This document shows, piece by piece, positions 8,601-16,300 of a stretch of 64,000 bases of DNA; position 1 is the first letter of the stretch; every line of letters begins with the position of its first letter. The translations under genes and the position numbers were made by a program. The stretch is from Ruminococcus sp. XPD3002. GTDB lineage: Bacteria; Bacillota; Clostridia; Oscillospirales; Ruminococcaceae. The stretch lies in assembly GCA_900119535.1 (NCBI GenBank), contig FPJT01000005.1, positions 124,001 through 188,000 of the forward strand, in the 5' to 3' direction. The notes under the pieces were generated by a model. That model ran no database searches. It was not told where the DNA came from and saw nothing but the letters and a program-made list of their open reading frames with translations.

Positions 8601-9185
8601 GATATCTGCAAAATTGATGCGGATACCTGTTGCTCGTTCAAGCGCTCTAATGATCGCATCTTTTTTGTCGCTGTCAAAGTCGCCGGATAATTCCTGTACC
8701 GGTTCCGGTAATTCCTTACCGGAGGTTTGCGACACATCAAAGACGTAAACCTTTTTGAAAGCTAAATCCATGACAGGCTTTTCAAGTATCTCCGTCTTTT
8801 CCGTACCGTCAGGATTGTACTGCCTGTTACCGAACTCGTCCACAACAGGACGTTCGATTTCTTCGATCATATTGGTCTTGAAGGCAACAGGCGCAAGAAT
8901 CTCAATGCCGCTTGCCCCTTTATTGACCTGCCGACCAAGCTGCTTCCATTTACCATATGCAGCTACCAACGTTGCGTCCGGTTTCTGCATAGCGATCAGG
9001 AGCGTATTTCTTGCAGAATAATCCGTGAACTTAGACATGAATTTCAGATATGCCTTGTATTTATCCGAAGTGAATACCTGCTGTACGCCCTCGTCAATTC
9101 GTTTGAAAAGCGCTTCCATATCCGCACGTTTTTTCTCTCGGTATGCCGCCTTTTCCTCTGATGTAAACTGTTTTTTCCATGCCAT
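5613..9185 (-). CDS. ArdC-like large polyvalent protein with zinc-peptidase motif and YodL-type C-terminus
   Basis: A 1190-residue cytoplasmic polyvalent protein of the kind thought to be co-transferred with conjugating DNA and to protect it. Residues 1-150 match the ArdC N-terminal (ssDNA-binding) domain, including YSARNTLLIAMQKP and GRQVNKGASGIEILAP. HECAHKLLHD (about residue 227) is the HExxH-like zinc site of the ImmA/ArdC peptidase fold. Two copies of a ~65-residue module follow (about 438-500 and 538-600), each with a KPRHA-[DE]-NIA-[RK]-QLEADGV motif. The C-terminus (about 1065-1180) looks like a YodL/DUF4316 domain. I chose ATG 9185 over GTG 9194 because the upstream gene ends in AAGAGGTGA, which then serves as a correctly spaced ribosome binding site. 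Target and substrate are unknown. Confidence 0.82.
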   Translation of the reverse strand: MAWKKQFTSEEKAAYREKKRADMEALFKRIDEGVQQVFTSDKYKAYLKFMSKFTDYSARNTLLIAMQKPDATLVAAYGKWKQLGRQVNKGASGIEILAPVAFKTNMIEEIERPVVDEFGNRQYNPDGTEKTEILEKPVMDLAFKKVYVFDVSQTSGKELPEPVQELSGDFDSDKKDAIIRALERATGIRINFADIKGGAKGFYSPTDDKIVVQSGMSDAQMLKTAFHECAHKLLHDPSLEIATAKSARNEKEVQAESTAFIVAEWLGLDTSEYSFPYIASWSDGKQLDQLTKVLDEIQQAAKKLTSSIESELLKLQKRDLTMDEMLADTELNNIQKAEILIDDCKSRNIIFSKEDQEMIFQYAGEHEDIAETVRLIADMEMTCSQITPAEEIPQDITQEEYMAAMNFDAPNFTNTEGKQMNHYSGSPQEKSGVFGNTPYAQLGERSQLEYYKNLKPRHADNIARQLEADGVRFSGKHYGNTVTITVNKTDIPRYLAAVDKVKAGYAQQRGTTNPQPVQQTTVPSAPNPNVFGNTPYTELGDKSQLQYMTKLKPRHAENIAKQLEADGVPFSGVRKGYSVTITVRKADVPRYEAAVAKVKASYSKTAAVPTAAAYFDSPQGNVRKQNIPEKHPPADPKDVPIVTISFVEARQNDRLNELWDSIHASQACRDYIDQNLYDAYENRNLKGFVQELEQKFGMERTMYTVAATIQLKKHDGRFTPEVRNAAARFQFDSDQMRLKFLTEQHPVRLNHLFEVLIDRSKELAQEAPKPELPHLSEYLSDQFLLSTERVSVRDDYRGIPETSYFNSSVNEYFVDGIGWLDNDAYDREQKMSGETAKQFYSKVTKINAACVNADGTVSNIDMTRQEYDLLTDRTYSPENRQALEMAKAKLAERKENAGITPKPVEQYAVRQSANSRYAIVTISADGLVTPVIPNMASVAEAKKAMLELFEQKKKTVRCELVHPQVLDEKSAELYKEQSKELPDVVYRIQVSKNQATPDTHYVQQYVKNDDDTYKIGEIMAKGDYFACNAALSELLANPPEISKDIAVDEPAATKAAPAPPVPPEPEHDFAIYQLKPGDETRDIRFEPYERLAKHGQQPDLANYNKVYEGNIADISEHSDQRMQLEAVFYKFNMERPDDFKGHSLSVSDVVTVKNQAFYVDSFGFKPLPDFLKLKLATPEIDKPKPKKPKL

Positions 9186-9190
9186 TTTTG

Positions 9191-10300
9191 TCACCTCTTT
9201 GGATAATGCTTTTGTTTCTGCTCCGGTTCTTTTTGAGAATGCGAAGCGGTCATCTTCTCTGCAATTTTATCTTCTTTACGATCAATAGAATACTGGATAC
9301 TCTCTGCGGCTTTCTCCATTGCATATCCCATATCCTCCATGTCAGTCCAGTCATCATGTGAGTTCCACTCCTCATAGATTTCCATGAGCGTATTTTCCGA
9401 AGAAAGCAATGTCTTATATTCCTTCGCAGACAGCGGCGGTTCATATAACCGCATATACATCGAAATCTGGTCAGTTGTGACGATCATATACGCAGATCGG
9501 ATAATATCATCCGGCGATCGTTCCCGCAGATCGCTCAGAAAGTCGCAATGTTCTTTGCGTATCTTATCTTGCAGCTCTGCATGGAGCTTTTTGATCTCGT
9601 GTTTGTCCCAAAGCTCCCTGATGTTTTGCCCTGTGAGATTGGCGGTCATATCTCCGAATTCACTTATAACCGAATCCCGAAATTCTGTCCATTCCGGTCG
9701 TTTCATCAAATCATGAATTACTACCGCAAGTGACATATCCGCATCCCGTACAAAGATAGCATCACCATCGTCCAGCGAAGCCTGCAAATCATCCACATCA
9801 TAACAGTTGTTAAAGCCTTCACAGCCACGCAGGGGTATCCGCATCTCAAATAGCTCTGCTGCTACCTCCGGTGTAACAGAAAGGCTTGCCTGATCAGTCG
9901 CATAAAATGCGCCGCTCTGCACAAATGATATTGCTCTTTCATAGCTCATATCATTGTAATTGACTGCTGCAAAGCAATTTGCTGCGGTGGAAGGATAAAT
10001 CGTGTTCAGACTGTCAAGGAAAGCATCTGCATACGGTTCATTTCTGTCTGTGTACTGTGCATGATCCATTATCATGAGATAGCTTTCCTCTGACATTCGT
10101 TTCTGAGAATATGCCTCTGTCAGCTTATTGAATGTCTGCGGTGAATATTTACAGTTTGCAAGCATTCGTGCATATTCCTTGTTATACTCAGCCATAACCG
10201 ACAGGGATACATCAGTGTATCCCTGCGTCATGACCTTGCGGAGCTGCTGCTCTGTCAGCCGTTCCGACAGGCGCTCCAAGCATTCACCTCTGCTTGTCAT
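9191..10300 (-). CDS. DUF3848-like conjugative-element protein
   Basis: A 369-residue soluble protein lying 13 nt after the giant polyvalent gene and overlapping the ArdC-like gene's ribosome binding site, so it belongs to the same transcript. The N-terminal half is helical and unfamiliar. Residues about 240-345 (from LHAELQDKIRKEHCDFLSDL through the DDIIRSAYMI region to MEKAAESIQYSID) resemble DUF3848, a domain found almost only in clostridial conjugative elements. The C-terminus is basic and polar (KQKHYPKR). No enzymatic motif is visible. It may be an accessory factor for element maintenance or anti-restriction, suggested only by the neighbouring genes. Confidence 0.7.
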   Translation of the reverse strand: MTSRGECLERLSERLTEQQLRKVMTQGYTDVSLSVMAEYNKEYARMLANCKYSPQTFNKLTEAYSQKRMSEESYLMIMDHAQYTDRNEPYADAFLDSLNTIYPSTAANCFAAVNYNDMSYERAISFVQSGAFYATDQASLSVTPEVAAELFEMRIPLRGCEGFNNCYDVDDLQASLDDGDAIFVRDADMSLAVVIHDLMKRPEWTEFRDSVISEFGDMTANLTGQNIRELWDKHEIKKLHAELQDKIRKEHCDFLSDLRERSPDDIIRSAYMIVTTDQISMYMRLYEPPLSAKEYKTLLSSENTLMEIYEEWNSHDDWTDMEDMGYAMEKAAESIQYSIDRKEDKIAEKMTASHSQKEPEQKQKHYPKR

Positions 10301-10313
10301 AATGCATCCTCTC

Positions 10314-13300
10314 CTATCTTTTTACTTTGTGAGTTGTCGGTTTTGATTGCTCCTCCTGCGGCATAGTTGTCCTTGGTCGGTCTGAATACGCCGCAGCCGG
10401 AACTGCAACTGATACCATGCCGACCTTTATTGTTGACGGCAATTTTTCTGCCGCTATATTATCATGTGTTTCAGAGACCGGCACCGGTTCATCATCACTG
10501 TTCATACTGAGTTGTTCATTGACATAATCGAGCCGCTTCTGCATATCAGCAAGCTCCTGCGCCCGTTCAAACGGTTTTGTCATCGCAGCCCGTGCGTCCT
10601 CCAGATCCTGCTTAGCCTTGTCCAGATCACTGGAGAATTGCTTGATTTTTGCATTGATCTGAATGCCCGCAAGGTTTTCAATACGTCGGACATTACCGAT
10701 GTTATTATTGAGTGACAGTTCTGCGTAATATTTCAGATTGCCTTGCAGACAAATGCTGCAAACCGTGCCGCTATCAAAAAATCCTGTCTGATTTTTCTCT
10801 ATCGTCAGATCAAATCCGAAATACTTGCCAAGCCGGATGCTCTCCCCGGTCGTACTGCATTTGATAAGAGCCTTTTCAATTTCAGCACCGGCTTCCGCAC
10901 GGTCGGTATAGGTCTTGCCGTCAATTTCGATCTGAAACTCCGCATTGTCCGGATGCTGCTCCTGAAATGCCCGCAGATCGCCGCTTGCTTTTTCCAGAAG
11001 TGCCGCATAGTTCTCAATCTGCTGCGGCAGTCTGCGCTCTGCAAGCTCCTGCATTTTGAATACAGATTTCTTATGTTCCGCTTCCAGTGTTTTCAGCACA
11101 GCAATATCATTGTCAAGCTGAATTTTCTCTTTTATCATCGGGTTGCCGCTTGCGATCGCCTGCATCTGTGAATAGGTCAGGACGGTTTCATCCACATCCT
11201 CTGACACACGAACAGGATCTTTGCTTGTCATGATCTGTGAGATAAATTTAGCCTTGTTCGTGATAATTCCCATAAGATATGCGTCAAAGGTATTTTCTGT
11301 CAGATAGTGATAAATCCCCACTTCGGGGAACATATTGCCCTGACGGATGCCTCTTCCGTCCTGCTGTGTCAGGTCAGCAGGCTTCCACGGAATGTCCAGA
11401 TGATGGATCGCACATATCCTGTCCTGAACATTTGCGCCTGTGCCGAGTTTCGACGTACTTGCGAGGATAAAACGCTTTTCGCCCTTTCTGAGCTGCTCAA
11501 ACATATCTGCTCTTGCCTTGTCTGTTTTTGCGTCGCCTGCAAAACATATCTCATCACGGGGGATTCCACGGCGTACCAGTTCATCTTTGATTGCTTCATA
11601 AACTGAAAAATGCTCATCGTCCTCGTTGATAGCTATGTCGCAGAAAACGATCTGTACGCCTTTCTGCTCTGCCGTATCATGATAGTTCTGCTCCAGATTG
11701 TCGATCAGCATCATCACCTTGCTGTCAGGCGCAGGCTCTGCATCACGGAAGATACAACGGCTGTCCAGTCCGAGAAGACGTGCTTCATGGGTAATACGAA
11801 GCATATTATCCTCATGAGGATCAACATTTCCGTTATGAATCCGCTCCGACCTCGCAGCAAGCTCCTTCATATATGCCTTTTGTCTGTCATCAGGCTTTGC
11901 TGTCACAACGATCGGCGCACCAGTTTTCAGTGCAGGCACAGGCAGCTTTATCATGTCGGGAGTCTGTATATCTGCAAACTCCTTATACATCTGCATCAGT
12001 TCCGGGATATTTACGAATTTGGAAAAGCGGTTCTTCATCTGAAATCCGTTACCCGCAGGCTTGATCTCAAGCTGCGAAACGACCTCTCCGAATGTGCTTG
12101 CCCAATCATCAAAGGTTTCCAATCCTGCCTTTTGCAGAAGATCCGGTCGCAGGTATCGCTGCATAACGTAGAATTCTACCATCGAATTGCTGACTGGCGT
12201 GCCGGTGCTGTATAAGATATTATTGCAGCCGTATTTATCATTGAGGTACTGCGTTTTCATCAGCATATCCTCGGATTTCTGCGCTGCTGTTGTCTGTACG
12301 CCTGCAACATTGCTCATTTTTGTTGCGACATAGCAATTCTTATAATTATGTGCCTCGTCACAGACCAGATAATCGAATCCCAGCTTTTCAAAGCAGAGTG
12401 AATTATCCTTTTTGGATGACATCAGCTTTTCCAGCTTTTCCTCAATACGCATTTTCTGACGTTCAAGAGCCTTGACAGAAACACGGTCACTGCTGTCCAC
12501 ATCTTCCAGTGCGTCCATGACCTCTGCAAGCTCCTTTTCCATAAACTGCTTGCGGTATTCATCAGACATCGGGATACGTTCAAACTGCGTGAATGACATA
12601 ATCACAGCGTCATAATCGCCGGTCACACACCTTGCAATGAATTTCTGTCTGTTATCCTTTGTGAAGTCCTCTGGTCTTGCCACCAGCAATTTTGCATTCG
12701 GATACAGACGCATCCACTCAGATGCCATCTGCAATGTAAGGTGTTTCGGTACGACTACGCAGGCTTTTGAGATCAGACCGAGCCTCTTTTTCTCCATTGT
12801 TGCAGCAATCATCTCGAAACTCTTTCCGGCGCCGACGCAGTGTGCCAGAAGCGTATTGCCGCCCAGCTTTGCACGAAGAACGGCATTTTCCTGATGCGCC
12901 CGCAGCTTAATTGCCGGATTCATGCCGGGAAATGTCTGATGACTTCCGTCATATTCTCTGCCCCGGATCGCATTAAAAAGATAGTTATACTTCTCTACAT
13001 ATTTATCCCTCCGGTCAATATCCTCCCATACCCAGCTTTTGAAAGCCTCCTTCATCTGACGGGCTTTTTCTTTTGCAAGCTGTGTTTCCTTTGCATTGAC
13101 CTCATAGTGAAATTTTCCGTCCTCATCGTCTACACGGTCACGCACAACAATATCACGCTGATTCAGCAGATTTTCAAAAATATGATAGCTGCTCATGCGT
13201 GATGTACCGAAGGTCTCAGTTGCCGCAACCGATTTGTCCTGATACAGACCGTCGATCTTGTATTCACCGAATTTTGTTCTTGTAACAGGATGAAAGAATG

Positions 13301-16300
13301 TATCACCCTTGCAGACCTCACGGAAGAACCGGTTATAGTCCTCGACTTCGATCCAGTTTGCACCGATACGGACAGATATTTCGTCTGCTTCCAAGTCCTT
13401 CGGTATCACCGACTGCAATGCGGTCACATTGCGCTCAAAGCTCTGGTCTATCAGCTTTGCATAGTCCTGTGCGATTTTCAGCTTTTCACGGACGTTGCCC
13501 GAAAGATATTCGCTCGCATCCTCATAGCCGGAAAACGGCTCATCGTCCTTGATTTTAGCAGGATTGCGAAAAATCTCTGTGCCAAGCTCAGAAATGACCT
13601 GTTCCGGTTCGCAGCCGACAAGCTCTGCCATATACGGAATATCTACTCTGCCGTGCTTGTCCAGCGATACCTGCAAAGCCTCCTGCGGTGTTTCCACAGA
13701 GGTGATCTCCACCTCCGGCTGAATGGTTCGTTTCGTGAATATTTCCGCTTTTTCAACGGTTTTCTTCTCTACATCCACGATCTCCAGCGCCGCAAGTGTG
13801 TTGTAATCATCGTCCTGCCGGAAGCAGCGTTCATTCACACTGTCCGTGATATTGCCGTATGCCTTACGGAATTTATCGTAAACGGCATTCAGTTCACGCT
13901 GTAATGCTGCCAGTTCTTCATCAGAACAGCTTGCCGCCTGTGCATCAATGACAGCCATTGCTGCCTGACGAATCCTGTGCATACCCATCATGCGGTCAAG
14001 TGTTTTTCCGGTTTCCTGCACACGGAGCATGACCTCATTATCACGGAAATAGAGCTGACCGTCCACAAGCGTATGCGTATAGTTTCTGACAGAAGGATCG
14101 GCTGGGATCACATCGCCCTCCTGCATCTGCCGTTCCTCTGCTTCTATGGTTTCAATGCTGCCCTCGATCTTTGCGACTGCTTCTCTGATCTGTTCTGCAA
14201 GCGGTATCGTATCATCACCGATACAGGTCGTTACTCTGCTGTCCTCACCGTACTTACCCTTCATACGTTCATCCCAAGCCATTGTGCCGAGCACCATATC
14301 AGGATGATCGACGAAATACTGATTGCATGGAATGCCGTCCGGCGTTTGTCCCATATGTACCCAATCAGGCACTTCGATCGTCAGCGTTTCACGTTTTTTC
14401 AGAAACAGAATATCCGTTGTAGTTTCCGTACCGGCGTTCTTTTTGAATGCGTTGTCCGGCAGTCTGACTGCACCAAGCAGATCACAGCGCTCCGCAAGAT
14501 AGCGGCGAGCCTTTTCGCTCAGCTTGTCCATTGTAAACTTTGATGTGACAATTGCAACCACACCGCCCGGCTTCACCTTATCCACCGACTTTGCGGCAAA
14601 ATAGTCATGAATCTTGAATTTATGCTTGTCATACGCCTTGTCGCTGACACGGTAATCACCGAACGGCACATTGCCGATGACAACATCAAAGCTGTTATTA
14701 TTGAAATGCGTCTGCTCAAAGCCTCGCACCTGAATCCTGTCCTGCGGATAAAGCTGCTGTGCGATTCTGCCGGAAATGCTGTCAAGCTCCACGCCGTACA
14801 GCCGGGAGCTGTCCCGCATATCTGACGGCATTTTTGCAAAGAAGTTGCCGACACCCATAGACGGCTCTAAGACATTTCCGCCCGTGAAGCCGAACTGTGA
14901 AAGTGCTTGATAGATACCGTCTGAGATTTCCGGCGGCGTATAAAAGCTGGTCTGCGTTGATGAACGTGCTGCCTTGTATTCCTCCGGCGAAAGAAGCTCT
15001 AAAAGCTGTTTCTGCTCTGTTTCCCAGCCAGTCGGCGGCAGCTCTCCGAGATTTCCGGCGTAGCTGTCCGCAGCCATACGATCAGTCACAAATGCCTGCG
15101 GAATGCCGCCCCAACCGACATATTTTGCCATGACAGACTGTTCCTCCGGCGTTGCATAGCGATTCTCTGCTTCAACACGCTGCAAGGTCTGTATTGCTTC
15201 AATATTCGCCTTGAATCGGGATTTTGCTCCGTTCGGTGCGGTATCTGACGGGTTATAGTGATAGGTAACGGGAATGCCGGTTTTCGGCTCTGCCTTCTTG
15301 GTGACAGTCATGCGTTCAGGTGTCTGAACAGTTGGCTCTGCCGCAGGTTCTTCTGCTGTTGCAGTTGGTGTCGTCACTTCTGCGGTTTCCATTATTGGCG
15401 TCATATCCGGCGCATTGCTGAGGGAATCAGCTTTCAGCTTTGCAAGCTGTTCAGGTGCGTTTTCTACCTCCACATCATCATTGACAAGATCACGGAACAG
15501 CTCATAGTCATGCACAGGGATCAGATCAGATTCAGAAACATCAAGTATCTGTGCCGCAGCAAAACGGAAGTCTATTTCTTCATCAAGCTCCCATACACCG
15601 CCATCAACAAGCGAAAGATCAGGAGCAAATATTGCATAGTTCAAGCCTTCGTCGCTGTTCATCAGCTCGACAAAGCGCTCGTCTGCAAGGGACATAAATG
15701 CTGTATCTTCCTGTTCCACATTTTCAGGCGGCTTCGGAATGACTTCATCAAGCGGAATGCCATACTGCTGCAGCACCTTCTTCGCACGTTCAATGACATA
15801 CTGATTAAAAGTACCGTCGTCAGAACGCTGCAAATCACGCTTTGCACTGCGGATGCGCTCGTCTATATCCTTCTGCGAGATATATTTATTCTCAGCAATC
15901 AGCCGTTCGATGCGCTCTGCGACCTCGTTCCACTTCATAAAAGCTGTACATTTCGTATCTGCACTAAACGGACTTTTTGTAATGCGGATGCCTTTTGCAT
16001 CGTGCCATTCGTCAAAGCCTGCGTGTCCCATACCGCCGTCGCCGTATTCATGCTTCAGGAACTGGATACGTTCCGGCAGCGTATGTTCCTCTGCGAAATA
16101 CTCCGCAATACGGAACTTACCGCTCTCGACGCCGCTTCCGTGAGTGGTCAGAAAATGGTCTTTTTCATCATCTGTGATGAAAAACTGCGGCTGAAAATTG
16201 AAATCAGGCTTCGTGATAAAATCCGACCTTGAAAGCAGCAAATCCTCCAGATGCTGCAAAAGCTCCTTCGGCTTGTGATAATGCATACGGAGAATATCAG